From NCBI RefSeq assembly GCF_001693485.1, contig NZ_MAXC01000033.1, positions 310,001 to 374,000 on the forward strand: DNA of 64,000 nt, written 5' to 3'. The stretch's first letter is position 1, and each line of letters opens with the position of its first letter. The notes beneath the pieces are model-generated. The model was not told the DNA's origin and searched no databases. It worked only from the letters and a program-made list of their open reading frames with translations. The translations under genes were made by a program, and so were the position numbers. Origin of the DNA: Bradyrhizobium sp. LMTR 3 (lineage in GTDB: Bacteria; Pseudomonadota; Alphaproteobacteria; Rhizobiales; Xanthobacteraceae). This document shows, in pieces, positions 6,930 through 15,401 of the stretch.

Positions 6930-8186
6930 CTACGCCCGCTCTTCCCAGATCATCGCCAGATGCACGATGGTCTCCGCCGCCTTCTCCATATCTTGACGGC
7001 TCACCCATTCCAGCCGTGAATGAAAGGCGTGTTCGCCGGCAAAGATGTTGGGGCAGGGCAGGCCCATGAAGGACAGCCGTGAGCCGTCGGTGCCGCCGCG
7101 GATCGAGCTTCGCACCGGCGTCAGCCCGGCGCGCTTGATCGCCTCGATCGCGTACTCGACGGTCTCGGGATGGCGGTCGATCACCTGCTTCATGTTGCGG
7201 TATTGCGGCTTGATCTCGATCCGGTAGGTCGAGCGCGGATAGTCCTTCATCACGTCTTTGACGATGCCTTCGAGCAGCGCTTCCTTTTGCTGCAGGCCCT
7301 CATCGGTGAAATCGCGCACGATGAAGCCGATGGTGGCCTTCTCCAGCGCGCCCGAAATGCCGATCGGGTGCAGAAAACCTTCTTTGCCTTCGGTCGTCTC
7401 AGGCGAGCAGGTATCCTTGGGCAAGCGGTCGATGATGGCCGCCGCGATCTTGATGGCGTGCTCCATCTTGCCTTTGGCAAAACCGGGATGGGTCGAGACG
7501 CCTTCGATGGTGATGGTGGCGCCGTCGGCTGAAAAGGTTTCGTCCTCGATATGTCCGGCGCTTTCGCCGTCCATCGTATAGGCGAAGTCGGCGCCGAGCT
7601 TTTTCAGGTCGACCTCGTCGACGCCGCGGCCGATCTCTTCATCCGGCGTGAACAGGATCTTGATGGTGCCGTGCTTGATTTGCGGATTTTCGATCAGGAA
7701 CCGCGCCGCATCCATGATCTCGGCGAGGCCGGCCTTGTTGTCGGCGCCGAGCAGCGTGGTGCCGTCGGTCGTGATGATGTCGTGGCCGATCTGGCCGGCG
7801 AGCGCAGGATGATCGGCAAAGCGGATCACCTGGGTGGGGTCGGCCGGTAGCACGATGTCGCCGCCGCGATAATTCTTCACGACCTGCGGCTTGACGTTGG
7901 CCCCGGTGCAATCCGGGGAAGTATCCATATGCGAGCAGAAGCAGATCACCGGGACCTTCTTCTCGGTAGTGGCCGGGATCGTCGCATAGACGTAACCGTG
8001 CTCGTCGAGATGGGCGTCGGTGAGCCCCATCGCCTGCAACTCCGACGCCAGCAGGCGGCCGAGATTTTTCTGCTTCTCGGTGGAAGGGCAGGTCGGCGAG
8101 GCCGGGTCGGACTGGGTATCGATCACGACATAGCGCAGGAGGCGCTCGGTGACGTCGTGGGTGAAGGGGAGGGGCGAACGCGGCAT
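6930..8186 (-). CDS. pepT: Peptidase T (tripeptide aminopeptidase)
   Basis: 418 residues, a normal length for PepT. It is a cytoplasmic M20 zinc metallopeptidase that releases the N-terminal residue from tripeptides. Visible metal or active-site motifs are C-F-C-S-H-M-D-T-S-P-D (His and Asp), G-A-D-N-K-A-G-L-A-E (bridging Asp), T-P-D-E-E-I-G-R-G (Glu pair), D-G-E-S-A-G and F-A-G-E-H-A-F-H-S-R (C-terminal His). The dimerisation domain lies between roughly residues 210 and 325. It is monocistronic on the reverse strand, downstream of the HU gene but separated from it by a strong terminator. Confidence 0.93.
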   Translation of the reverse strand: MPRSPLPFTHDVTERLLRYVVIDTQSDPASPTCPSTEKQKNLGRLLASELQAMGLTDAHLDEHGYVYATIPATTEKKVPVICFCSHMDTSPDCTGANVKPQVVKNYRGGDIVLPADPTQVIRFADHPALAGQIGHDIITTDGTTLLGADNKAGLAEIMDAARFLIENPQIKHGTIKILFTPDEEIGRGVDEVDLKKLGADFAYTMDGESAGHIEDETFSADGATITIEGVSTHPGFAKGKMEHAIKIAAAIIDRLPKDTCSPETTEGKEGFLHPIGISGALEKATIGFIVRDFTDEGLQQKEALLEGIVKDVMKDYPRSTYRIEIKPQYRNMKQVIDRHPETVEYAIEAIKRAGLTPVRSSIRGGTDGSRLSFMGLPCPNIFAGEHAFHSRLEWVSRQDMEKAAETIVHLAMIWEERA

Positions 8187-8230
8187 GACGATCCGGAAAA
8201 ATTGAGCAAGGAAAGCGCTCTATAACAGAA

Positions 8231-8265
8231 AAGCGCCATTCCGGGTCCCCGCCGGAATGGCGCTT
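8231..8265 (-). terminator. Intrinsic terminator of the HU gene
   Basis: Perfect 14-bp stem (8231-8244 with 8252-8265) and a 7-base loop, followed on the reverse strand by TTCTGTT. It lies 22 bases after the HU stop codon. Confidence 0.85.
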
Positions 8266-8287
8266 CTGGTGCGATCGGGGAGGCGTG

Positions 8288-8587
8288 TCAGACCGCTTCC
8301 TTCAGTTCCTTGGCCGCGCGGAACGCGACCTTCTTGCTGGCCTTGATCTGGATCGGCTCGCCGGTGGCGGGGTTGCGGCCGGTGCGGGCGGCGCGCTTGC
8401 GGACCTGGAGGATGCCGAGGCCAACGATCCGGATACGCTCGCCCTTTTTCAGGTGTTTTGTGATCTTGCCGACCATGTCGGTCAGGATCGCCTCGGCGGC
8501 CTTTTTCGACAGATCATGTTCCTCGGCGAGAGCTGCTGCCAGATGCTTCAGTGTGATGGTGGCGGGAGCCGCCGCTTTCTTCGCCAT
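8288..8587 (-). CDS. HU-family DNA-binding protein
   Basis: 99 residues, the size of HU/IHF proteins, which bend and compact nucleoid DNA as dimers. It has the helical N-terminus (L-A-A-A-L-A-E-E-H-D-L-S-K-K-A-A-E) and the L-G-I-L-Q-V-R-K-R-A-A-R-T-G-R-N-P-A-T-G-E sequence of the DNA-binding arm, including the R-N-P proline that intercalates into DNA. The N-terminus has an additional M-A-K-K-A-A-A-P-A-T. GGAGGG precedes the ATG. Which HU/IHF paralogue it is cannot be told by reading alone. Confidence 0.92.
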   Translation of the reverse strand: MAKKAAAPATITLKHLAAALAEEHDLSKKAAEAILTDMVGKITKHLKKGERIRIVGLGILQVRKRAARTGRNPATGEPIQIKASKKVAFRAAKELKEAV

Positions 8588-8909
8588 GTCTGGCCCTCCT
8601 CGTTGGTTGAATGGCTTTGAGCGCGTTCGCTGGTACCGGTCCGCGCTGGGAAAATGCGTTCGTGGTGACTTGAAACCCGCGGTTCCGGTACAACCGGAGC
8701 GGGGAGGATTTCAAGAAACCCAGACGTAGCAGGCCTTAAACGATTCGGATAATCGCTACTTACGTTGTTTTACCTGAAAACAGGCGGCTATTTGCACAGG
8801 AATTGCAGAAATGCCCGTCTGGCGCGGGGATTCGCAACGTCCTTGACTAAGCGGGAGCGGGCCTTTATGCCCTCGGTTCTGCGCGGATCAGGATCTGATT
8901 ACGGCATCC
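8588..8909. other. Gene-free stretch upstream of HU and tRNA-Asp
   Basis: It contains the divergent upstream regions of the HU gene and tRNA-Asp. There are AT-richer segments around 8740-8780 but no promoter pair I would defend, and no coding frame. Confidence 0.4.
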
Positions 8910-8986
8910 GCGGGAGTAGCTCAGTTGGTTAGAGCGCCGCCCTGTCACGGCGGAGGCCGCGGGTTCGAGTCCCGTCTCTCGCGCCA
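8910..8986 (+). tRNA. tRNA-Asp(GTC)
   Basis: 77 bases including an encoded CCA. The acceptor GCGGGAG (8910-8916) pairs with CTCTCGC (8976-8982) with one G-T pair, and the discriminator is G. The anticodon loop CTGTCAC gives anticodon GTC on a CCGCC/GGCGG stem. The D-arm has AGCTCAGTTGGTTAGAGC and the T-loop is TTCGAGT. Confidence 0.97.
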
Positions 8987-9037
8987 TTTTCTCAGATCGG
9001 CTTGACCTTGGTCTCCGAGACTGCCGCCAATAAAAAA

Positions 9038-9055
9038 GGCCGCCCGAGGGCGGCC
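9038..9055. terminator. Bidirectional terminator
   Basis: GGCCGCC/GGCGGCC hairpin with A6 before and T5 after. It can end the tRNA-Asp transcript and the reverse-strand gene at 9084. Confidence 0.8.
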
Positions 9056-9083
9056 GTTTTTATTCCAACGATATCTATATCGC

Positions 9084-9278
9084 TTAACGGACCGTCGAGG
9101 TGTTCGAGCTGGTGACGACCACCGGCTTACCCGCTTTTACGACCTGGGCAGTTTGGCTGTACTCAGAACCGGTCCGAGCCGAAATGCCGAAGGCCGCAAC
9201 CGCGATACCGGCCACCAGTGCGACAACCACGATCTTCAGGTGGGTACTGCGATCCGCCGAGTGAAAGGAGTGGTTCAT
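9084..9278 (-). CDS. Small single-pass membrane protein, unknown function
   Basis: 64 residues: M-N-H-S-F-H-S-A-D-R-S-T-H-L, then a hydrophobic segment (about 15-32: K-I-V-V-V-A-L-V-A-G-I-A-V-A-A-F-G-I), then a polar serine/threonine/valine-rich tail. It may be a signal peptide of a small periplasmic protein or a membrane anchor. The start at 9278 has GGGAGGC 6 bases upstream; the longer open frame to 9575 is not supported by a ribosome site and reads as noise. Similar small proteins are frequent in Bradyrhizobium; no function is known to me. Confidence 0.7.
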   Translation of the reverse strand: MNHSFHSADRSTHLKIVVVALVAGIAVAAFGISARTGSEYSQTAQVVKAGKPVVVTSSNTSTVR

Positions 9279-9571
9279 GTGATGCCTCCCGGACACCTTT
9301 GGCGTCCTGTGTTGGGAAGAGACGTACGCTCTGTCTGTTTCAGGATCGTTTCGCGGTTTCGGCAAAATGGTTTCATTCGGGTGGTTTTTGGCCGGTTTTT
9401 TGCCCATGCATCCGTGATGTGGATCACATACAGCCTGTGTGCCGGATCGAACGCCGCTCAACCGGGCCGCAAGGCCCGACATGATCGCGGGTGCCCATAG
9501 TTGAGCTGCCGCCTGCGGCGCGACATCAACCATGCTTCCCCCTGAATGTTCTTTTTTGCTGAACCTGCCGC

Positions 9572-10762
9572 TCACGCCTCGCGAATGAAATTCCCCGCTT
9601 CGAATTCAACCGGCCGCGCGGTTGAATCGAAGGACACGCCGATCGGATCGCGGCCGGCGGCGATCCCTTCGAGCTGATCGCTCAGCATCCGCCGGATCAT
9701 CAGGATGCCGCGGTCGCTCCGGCCGAAATGCTCTTCCGAATGCAGCGTCACCTTGCCCTGGCCGACCTGCGCCTCGTAATCACCGGGGAATTGCTGGTGC
9801 TCCTGTTCGGTCATCTCCCACCAGAATTTTCCGTTGAATTTCGAGCGCATCCTTCCGATATCGCCTGAATTCTTCACCCGGCCTGCGACGTAGATGCGGA
9901 AGGACGTGTCATCAATCGGCAGCGTCCAGCCGATCGACTCGACGCGGGCGAATTGCGCGACCCGCGGATTGGGTACGACGCGCAGCGTGGGGAGAGCGGC
10001 TTCGGTCACCCGGTAAAGCACCTTGCCGTCGTCCTGATGCCGGATCGAGCGCACGGTGACGCCGCGCGGCGACATCTCGAACTTCACCTCCGGCATCGAG
10101 GCCATCATGTCAGTGAATTGCGGGCCCGAGAACGAGCCGTGCAGCACCGGCACATGGTAGGGATCGACGACGTTCTCGAAATGCTGCAGCCAGTTGCAGG
10201 GGATGATGGCCGGACCGCCGCCGCCGATCGATGAATCGTCCGCCTCGACGAACTCGCCATCGTCCATTTTCTCCAGGCATTCGTAGCGCGGCAGCACCGG
10301 CTTTTTTTCGGCCGGGCCCAGATAGGCGAAGATCAGGCCGTAGCGCTCCTCGACCGGATACCAGGGCTGCCGCACCTTGTCCTTGAACAGGCCGCCCTCG
10401 GGCTCGCAGGGCTGTTCGAGGCAATGGCCCTCGGTGTCGAACTTCCAGCCGTGATAGCAGCAGCGGATGCCGTCTTCCTCGACCTTGCCGTAATAGAGCG
10501 TGGTGCCGCGATGGCAGCAGCGGGCGTGCAGCAGCCCGACGCGGGCATGCCGGTCGCGAAACAGCACCAGGTCCTCGCCGAGCACGCGCACTTTTCTGGG
10601 GATATCGGTGGCGTCGGACACGAGCCCGATCGGGTGCCAGTAGCGCCGCAGCAATTCGCCCATCGGCGTGCCGCGGCCGACCGCGGTCAGCTCGGTCCGG
10701 GTCGTCGACGGCTTCATGGCGTAGCCAGTCCCGAGATCGCGATCCCGCTCCGTAATGGTCAT
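9572..10762 (-). CDS. Rieske-type aromatic ring-hydroxylating oxygenase, large subunit
   Basis: 396 residues. The Rieske [2Fe-2S] ligands are C82-x-H84 and C101-x2-H104, with 16 residues between the pairs. The mononuclear iron motif is visible in N-V-V-D-P-Y-H-V-P-V-L-H. The length and single-subunit layout resemble phthalate 4,5-dioxygenase or vanillate O-demethylase oxygenases, which need a separate reductase; none is encoded beside it. The ATG at 10762 has GGAGGA upstream. The frame remains open far upstream, but that part overlaps the divergent MarR gene and is not coding. The substrate is unknown. Confidence 0.88.
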   Translation of the reverse strand: MTITERDRDLGTGYAMKPSTTRTELTAVGRGTPMGELLRRYWHPIGLVSDATDIPRKVRVLGEDLVLFRDRHARVGLLHARCCHRGTTLYYGKVEEDGIRCCYHGWKFDTEGHCLEQPCEPEGGLFKDKVRQPWYPVEERYGLIFAYLGPAEKKPVLPRYECLEKMDDGEFVEADDSSIGGGGPAIIPCNWLQHFENVVDPYHVPVLHGSFSGPQFTDMMASMPEVKFEMSPRGVTVRSIRHQDDGKVLYRVTEAALPTLRVVPNPRVAQFARVESIGWTLPIDDTSFRIYVAGRVKNSGDIGRMRSKFNGKFWWEMTEQEHQQFPGDYEAQVGQGKVTLHSEEHFGRSDRGILMIRRMLSDQLEGIAAGRDPIGVSFDSTARPVEFEAGNFIREA

Positions 10763-10862
10763 GCCGTGTTCCTCCCGCCGCGGCTTTGATGCCGCGGTCA
10801 TTTGGCTTGTTCCAGGAAGTAAAATGCCGATCGATGATAATGTCAACGATTTCGATAGAGCT

Positions 10863-10883
10863 ATTCGATGACCCCATTCGATG
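10863..10883. promoter_or_regulatory. Direct repeat, candidate MarR operator
   Basis: ATTCGATG occurs at 10863-10870 and again at 10876-10883 in the 186-base region between the divergent Rieske oxygenase and MarR genes. A related GATTTCGAT lies just upstream. MarR proteins commonly bind such intergenic regions to control the neighbouring gene; binding here is inference. Confidence 0.3.
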
Positions 10884-10948
10884 GGCTTATCTGATGATCC
10901 TTCTCGATCGTCCTTGGCACCGGCGCGCTTTGTTGGCAGAGGTTGCAA

Positions 10949-11464
10949 ATGAGCCGGAAGCCGGAAAAGCAGACTGCGCCATCGCCTGCGGCCGCCGATG
11001 TCGCGGAATTGGCGCCGATCACCGCGATGATGTCGTCGCGGCTGATGGTGCTGGCCAATCTGCTCAAGCGCGGCGCGATCCTGCGCTACAAGCGGCTGGC
11101 GGGCTTGTCCTCGGTGGAGTTCGGCCTGGTGGCCTCGCTGGGGCGGCGGCCGCCGATGAGCGTTATCCGGCTTGCGGAGGCGGTCGGCATGGACAAGGGC
11201 CAGATCAGCCGGGCGCTGGCGGAACTGGTCGCGCGCAAGCTGGTCGCAAAGGCGGTCAACCCGCGGGACAACCGTGAGACGCTGGTTTGCCTGACCAAGG
11301 CGGGGCTGGCCGCCCATGATGCAATTGTGGCAGGGGCGCAGGAGCGTAACCGGCGCCTGCTGGAACAGCTCGGCAAGGAAGAGCTGGCGGTGCTGTTCGA
11401 CCAGATCGATCGCCTGACCGACACGGCCGCCCAAATGCTCGCCGACGAAAAGGATTTGAAGTGA
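10949..11464 (+). CDS. MarR-family transcriptional regulator
   Basis: 171 residues. It is a winged helix-turn-helix repressor of the MarR type. The recognition region contains L-A-E-A-V-G-M-D-K-G-Q-I-S-R-A-L-A-E-L-V-A-R-K-L-V, followed by the wing N-P-R-D-N-R-E-T-L-V-C-L-T-K-A-G (the D-x-R motif). The ATG at 10949 has AGAGG 7 bases before it; a TTG two codons earlier is less likely. Divergent orientation from the Rieske oxygenase suggests it controls that gene in response to an aromatic compound. Confidence 0.88.
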   Translation: MSRKPEKQTAPSPAAADVAELAPITAMMSSRLMVLANLLKRGAILRYKRLAGLSSVEFGLVASLGRRPPMSVIRLAEAVGMDKGQISRALAELVARKLVAKAVNPRDNRETLVCLTKAGLAAHDAIVAGAQERNRRLLEQLGKEELAVLFDQIDRLTDTAAQMLADEKDLK

Positions 11465-11662
11465 AAATTTGGGCACCATGCAGCCCGGCCCGCGTTGGAC
11501 GGGCGAGGCAGGAACGCAACACTTTTCCGGGTTCTGCCGGCGCATCAAGGGCGGACGGAGACGTGAAACCAGCTTGTCTTGCGCCCTCTGTTGCGCTGCG
11601 CTAAGCCAAGAATAATTCCAATCAACGAATCTGCGGCCAAATCCGCACAAAAGGCACCGCCG

Positions 11663-12028
11663 ATGAACGGCATCCTGCAAGATTACCTGCCACTTGTCGT
11701 GTTTGTCGGGGTGGCGAGCCTGATCGGTCTGGCGCTCCTGATCGCCCCGTTCCTGGTCGCGTTCCAGCAGCCGGACCCGGAAAAACTGTCCGCCTATGAA
11801 TGCGGATTCAACGCATTCGACGACGCCCGCATGAAGTTCGACGTCCGCTTCTATCTGGTCGCGATCCTCTTCATCATCTTCGACCTGGAAGTGGCGTTCC
11901 TGTTCCCGTGGGCGGTCGCGTTCGGCAAGTTAGGGGCCACCGGCTTCTGGTCCATGATGGTGTTCCTCGCCGTCCTCACGGTCGGCTTTGCTTATGAATG
12001 GAAGAAAGGCGCGCTCGAATGGGATTGA
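11663..12028 (+). CDS. nuoA: NADH-quinone oxidoreductase subunit A
   Basis: 121 residues, three membrane helices. It has the conserved Y-E-C-G-F loop (residues about 45-49), then M-K-F-D-V-R-F-Y-L-V-A-I-L-F-I-I-F-D-L-E, which holds the acidic residues of helix 2. It is part of the membrane arm near the quinone site of complex I. First gene of the nuo operon; 198 bases separate it from the MarR stop, so its promoter should lie there. The last codons overlap the nuoB start by 10 bases. Confidence 0.95.
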   Translation: MNGILQDYLPLVVFVGVASLIGLALLIAPFLVAFQQPDPEKLSAYECGFNAFDDARMKFDVRFYLVAILFIIFDLEVAFLFPWAVAFGKLGATGFWSMMVFLAVLTVGFAYEWKKGALEWD

Positions 12029-12612
12029 TGAGCCCGACAGCTTTAGGCTCCTCGCCTGATATCGCGCAGGCGCCGAAGGGCATTCTCGACCCCTCGACCG
12101 GCAAGCCGGTCGGGGCCAACGACCCGTTCTTTCTCGAGGTCAATCACGAGCTTTCCGACAAGGGTTTCTTCGTTGCCGCCGCCGACGATCTGATCACCTG
12201 GGCGCGCACCGGCTCGTTGATGTGGATGACGTTCGGCCTCGCCTGCTGCGCTGTCGAGATGATGCAGGTGTCGATGCCGCGCTACGACGTCGAGCGCTTC
12301 GGCTTTGCGCCGCGCGCCTCGCCGCGGCAATCCGACGTGATGATCGTGGCGGGTACGCTGACCAACAAGATGGCGCCGGCGCTGCGCAAGGTCTACGACC
12401 AGATGCCCGAGCCGCGCTACGTGATCTCGATGGGGTCATGCGCCAATGGCGGCGGCTACTATCATTACTCGTACTCGGTTGTGCGCGGCTGCGACCGCAT
12501 CGTGCCGATCGACATCTACGTGCCCGGATGCCCGCCCACGGCGGAGGCGCTGCTCTACGGCATATTGCTGCTGCAGAAGAAGATCCGGCGCATCGGGACC
12601 ATCGAACGCTAA
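12019..12612 (+). CDS. nuoB: NADH-quinone oxidoreductase subunit B
   Basis: 197 residues. It carries cluster N2, the last [4Fe-4S] centre before quinone: the tandem Cys pair in A-C-C-A-V-E-M-M, the Cys in M-G-S-C-A-N-G-G-G, and the Cys in V-P-G-C-P-P. The ATG at 12019 is chosen because AAAGG lies 9 bases before it; the alternative ATG at 12028 would be 18 bases away. It overlaps the end of nuoA, consistent with coupled translation. Confidence 0.95.
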   Translation: MGLMSPTALGSSPDIAQAPKGILDPSTGKPVGANDPFFLEVNHELSDKGFFVAAADDLITWARTGSLMWMTFGLACCAVEMMQVSMPRYDVERFGFAPRASPRQSDVMIVAGTLTNKMAPALRKVYDQMPEPRYVISMGSCANGGGYYHYSYSVVRGCDRIVPIDIYVPGCPPTAEALLYGILLLQKKIRRIGTIER

Positions 12613-12623
12613 GGTTTTAGGTA

Positions 12624-13235
12624 ATGGACGACGGCAAGCTCGACACCCTTGGGCAGACGATTGTTAGCGCGCTTCCGGGCGCGGCCACTGCCCATGCGGT
12701 CGCGTTCAATCAGCTCACCGTCACGGTCGAGGCGGGCAAGATCGTCGAGGTCGTCAAATATCTGCGCGATGATCCGGCGCTGCGCTTCGTCAACTTCACC
12801 GACGTCACCGCGGTGGACTATCCCAGCCGCGAGAAGCGCTTCGACGTGGTCTATCATTTGCTGTCGCCGACGCTGAACGAGCGCATCCGCCTGCGGGCGG
12901 AAGCCGACGAGACCACGCAGGTGCCGTCGATCATCGACGTGTTTCCCGGCGCCGACTGGTTCGAGCGCGAGACCTACGACCTCTACGGCGTGATCTTCAC
13001 CGGCCACCCCGACATGCGGCGGCTGCTGACGGATTACGGCTTCGATGGACATCCGCTGCGCAAGGATTTCCCGCTCACCGGCTTCGTCGAGGTCCGCTAC
13101 GATGACCAGGAGAAGCGGGTGCTCTACGAGCCGGTCCGCCTCAACCAGGAATTCCGCAAATTCGATTTCCTCTCGCCATGGGAAGGTGCGGACTATCCGC
13201 TTCCGGGCGATGAGAAGGCTGAGCCGAAGGCCTGA
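12624..13235 (+). CDS. nuoC: NADH-quinone oxidoreductase subunit C
   Basis: 203 residues. This is a peripheral-arm subunit (30 kDa type), separate from NuoD rather than fused as in enterobacteria. The signature E-R-E-T-Y-D-L-Y-G-V-I-F-T-G-H-P-D is followed by L-T-D-Y-G-F-D-G-H-P-L-R-K-D-F-P-L, as expected for the family. It lies 11 bases after nuoB and 2 bases before nuoD. Confidence 0.95.
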   Translation: MDDGKLDTLGQTIVSALPGAATAHAVAFNQLTVTVEAGKIVEVVKYLRDDPALRFVNFTDVTAVDYPSREKRFDVVYHLLSPTLNERIRLRAEADETTQVPSIIDVFPGADWFERETYDLYGVIFTGHPDMRRLLTDYGFDGHPLRKDFPLTGFVEVRYDDQEKRVLYEPVRLNQEFRKFDFLSPWEGADYPLPGDEKAEPKA

Positions 13236-13237
13236 CC

Positions 13238-14431
13238 ATGAACGAACAGCAGAACCTGCGTAACTTTACGATCAACTTTGGGCCGCAGCATCCGGCGGCG
13301 CATGGTGTGCTTCGTCTCGTCCTTGAATTGGATGGTGAAGTCGTCGAGCGCGTCGATCCGCATATTGGCCTGCTTCATCGCGGCACCGAAAAGCTGATCG
13401 AGCACAAGACCTACCTCCAGGCGATCCCGTATTTCGACCGGCTCGATTACGTCGCGCCGATGAACCAGGAGCACGCGTTCTGTCTCGCGGCGGAAAAGCT
13501 GCTCGGCATCACGGTGCCGCGCCGCGGTCAATTGATCCGCGTGCTCTACTGCGAGATCGGCCGTATCCTGTCGCACCTGCTCAACGTGACGACGCAGGCG
13601 ATGGACGTCGGCGCGCTGACCCCGCCGCTGTGGGGTTTTGAAGAGCGCGAAAAGCTGATGCAATTCTACGAGCGCGCCTCCGGCTCGCGCATGCATGCGG
13701 CGTATTTCCGCGTCGGTGGCGTGCACCAGGACCTGCCGCAGAAACTGATCGACGATATCGACGCCTGGTGCGATCCGTTCCTGCAGGTCGTCGCCGATCT
13801 CGACACGCTGCTGACCGCCAATCGCATCTTCAAGCAGCGCAACGTCGATATCGGTGTGGTGTCGCTGCAGCAGGCCTGGGAGTGGGGCTTTTCGGGCGTG
13901 ATGGTGCGCGGCTCCGGCGCGGCCTGGGACCTGCGCAAGGCGCAGCCTTACGAGTGCTATGCCGAGATGGATTTCGACGTTCCGATCGGCAAGAACGGCG
14001 ACTGCTACGATCGCTACCTGATCCGCATGGAGGAGATGCGCCAGTCGGTCCGCATCATGAGGCAGTGCATCGCGAAGCTGAACTCGGCGGACGGGCAGGG
14101 GCCTGTCGTCGTCGAGGACAACAAGATCGCGCCGCCGCGGCGCGGCGAGATGAAGCGCTCGATGGAAGCGCTGATCCACCACTTCAAGCTCTACACCGAA
14201 GGCGTGCACGTGCCGGCCGGCGAGGTCTATGCCGCGGTCGAGGCGCCGAAAGGTGAGTTCGGCGTCTACTTGGTCTCTGACGGCACCAACAAACCTTACA
14301 AGTGCAAGATCCGCGCGCCGGGCTTTGCCCATCTGCAGGCGATGGATTTCATCTGCCGCGGCCATCTGCTCGCCGACGTCTCAGCCATTCTCGGCTCGCT
14401 CGACATCGTGTTCGGAGAGGTCGACCGGTGA
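13238..14431 (+). CDS. nuoD: NADH-quinone oxidoreductase subunit D
   Basis: 397 residues (49 kDa type), forming the quinone-binding cavity with NuoB. Diagnostic are N-F-G-P-Q-H-P-A-A-H-G-V-L-R at the N-terminus (quinone-contacting His), H-R-G-T-E-K-L-I-E, and the C-terminal D-I-V-F-G-E-V-D-R. The stop TGA overlaps by one base the ATG of an inserted methyltransferase gene, which is not a usual member of the operon. Confidence 0.96.
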   Translation: MNEQQNLRNFTINFGPQHPAAHGVLRLVLELDGEVVERVDPHIGLLHRGTEKLIEHKTYLQAIPYFDRLDYVAPMNQEHAFCLAAEKLLGITVPRRGQLIRVLYCEIGRILSHLLNVTTQAMDVGALTPPLWGFEEREKLMQFYERASGSRMHAAYFRVGGVHQDLPQKLIDDIDAWCDPFLQVVADLDTLLTANRIFKQRNVDIGVVSLQQAWEWGFSGVMVRGSGAAWDLRKAQPYECYAEMDFDVPIGKNGDCYDRYLIRMEEMRQSVRIMRQCIAKLNSADGQGPVVVEDNKIAPPRRGEMKRSMEALIHHFKLYTEGVHVPAGEVYAAVEAPKGEFGVYLVSDGTNKPYKCKIRAPGFAHLQAMDFICRGHLLADVSAILGSLDIVFGEVDR

Positions 14432-15390
14432 TGGCGCAGGCGCCCATCCAGTTTGACCGGGCTTCGGGCGTACTCGAGGGTGCGAACGCGTGGGAGCGTT
14501 TGGCTGCGGTGGCGCTGACGCTGGGGTCAAAGGTGGCGTCGAACTTCTCTCACCGCGGCTACAACATGTGCGCCAACCTGTTGCGCACGACGCTGCCGGA
14601 GCGCGGCATCCAGGTCAAACTCAACCACGACGCCGTGTTCGAGTTTCCCTATGGCGACGGCTACTGGAGCAAGCTGCTGAACCGCAGCTTCCGCTACGAG
14701 GATGAACTGGAGCTGTTGTTTCAGGATGCCGCCGAGGTCGATTACACGCTGCTCGATTGCGGCGCCAATTACGGCTACTGGTCGGTATTGGTGTCGAGCA
14801 AGCCGTTCGGCTCGCACAAGGCGATCGCGATCGAGCCCTCGGGACAGAATTATCCGAAGCTCGCCAACAACGCGCGGATCAATGGTAATCGTTTCGAGAC
14901 GATGAAATGCGCGATCGGCGCTGCGCGTGGCATCGCGCGGCTGTCCGGCACCAAGCATGAGGCCTTCAGCATCGCCGGCGATCAGTCGGGCGGCGAGGAA
15001 GTGCCGGTTATCGCGCTCGACAATCTGCTCGATGACGGGAAGGTCGCAGCGGATGGAAAGTACCTGATCAAGCTCGACGTCGAGGGCGTCGAGATCGAGG
15101 CCATGAAGGGCGGCGCGCGGCTGATGCAGGGCGACAGCGTGTTGCTGTGCGAGGAGCACGGCAACGATCCCGAGCATACCGTGTCGCGCTATATCCTCGA
15201 ACAGACCCCGCTGAAGCTGATCGTCTACGATCCGCGCAGCCATCGCCTTGAAACCGTGACCGACCTTTCGATTCTGGATCGGATCAAGGTTTCAACCCAT
15301 GTCGGCTACAACGTGTTCGGCACCGCAAGCGCATTCTGGCTCGCCCGGATCGATGCGCTCAATGCGAAGGCCGCGCGCCGCGTGCAATGA
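14431..15390 (+). CDS. FkbM-family methyltransferase inside the nuo operon
   Basis: 319 residues. The SAM-binding motif is L-L-D-C-G-A-N-Y-G-Y-W-S (about residues 106-117), followed by A-I-A-I-E-P-S-G at motif II and K-L-D-V-E-G-V-E-I-E-A-M-K-G, the hallmark of FkbM-type O-methyltransferases. The start is the ATG overlapping the nuoD stop, with GGAGAGG at 14414-14420. nuoE follows 11 bases after its stop, so it is cotranscribed with complex I genes. The substrate is unknown: it could methylate a sugar or lipid, or modify a complex I component. The latter is only suggested by position. Confidence 0.85.
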   Translation: MAQAPIQFDRASGVLEGANAWERLAAVALTLGSKVASNFSHRGYNMCANLLRTTLPERGIQVKLNHDAVFEFPYGDGYWSKLLNRSFRYEDELELLFQDAAEVDYTLLDCGANYGYWSVLVSSKPFGSHKAIAIEPSGQNYPKLANNARINGNRFETMKCAIGAARGIARLSGTKHEAFSIAGDQSGGEEVPVIALDNLLDDGKVAADGKYLIKLDVEGVEIEAMKGGARLMQGDSVLLCEEHGNDPEHTVSRYILEQTPLKLIVYDPRSHRLETVTDLSILDRIKVSTHVGYNVFGTASAFWLARIDALNAKAARRVQ

Positions 15391-15401
15391 GAGACTGAAC
15401 G

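Noticed and set aside
10763..11680. N-terminal extension of the Rieske oxygenase frame
   Set aside because: Overlaps the divergent MarR gene; the ATG at 10762 has a strong ribosome site and starts the family-like sequence.
13193..14365. 390-codon open frame opposite nuoD
   Set aside because: Shadow frame; composition and overlap with a certain complex I gene.
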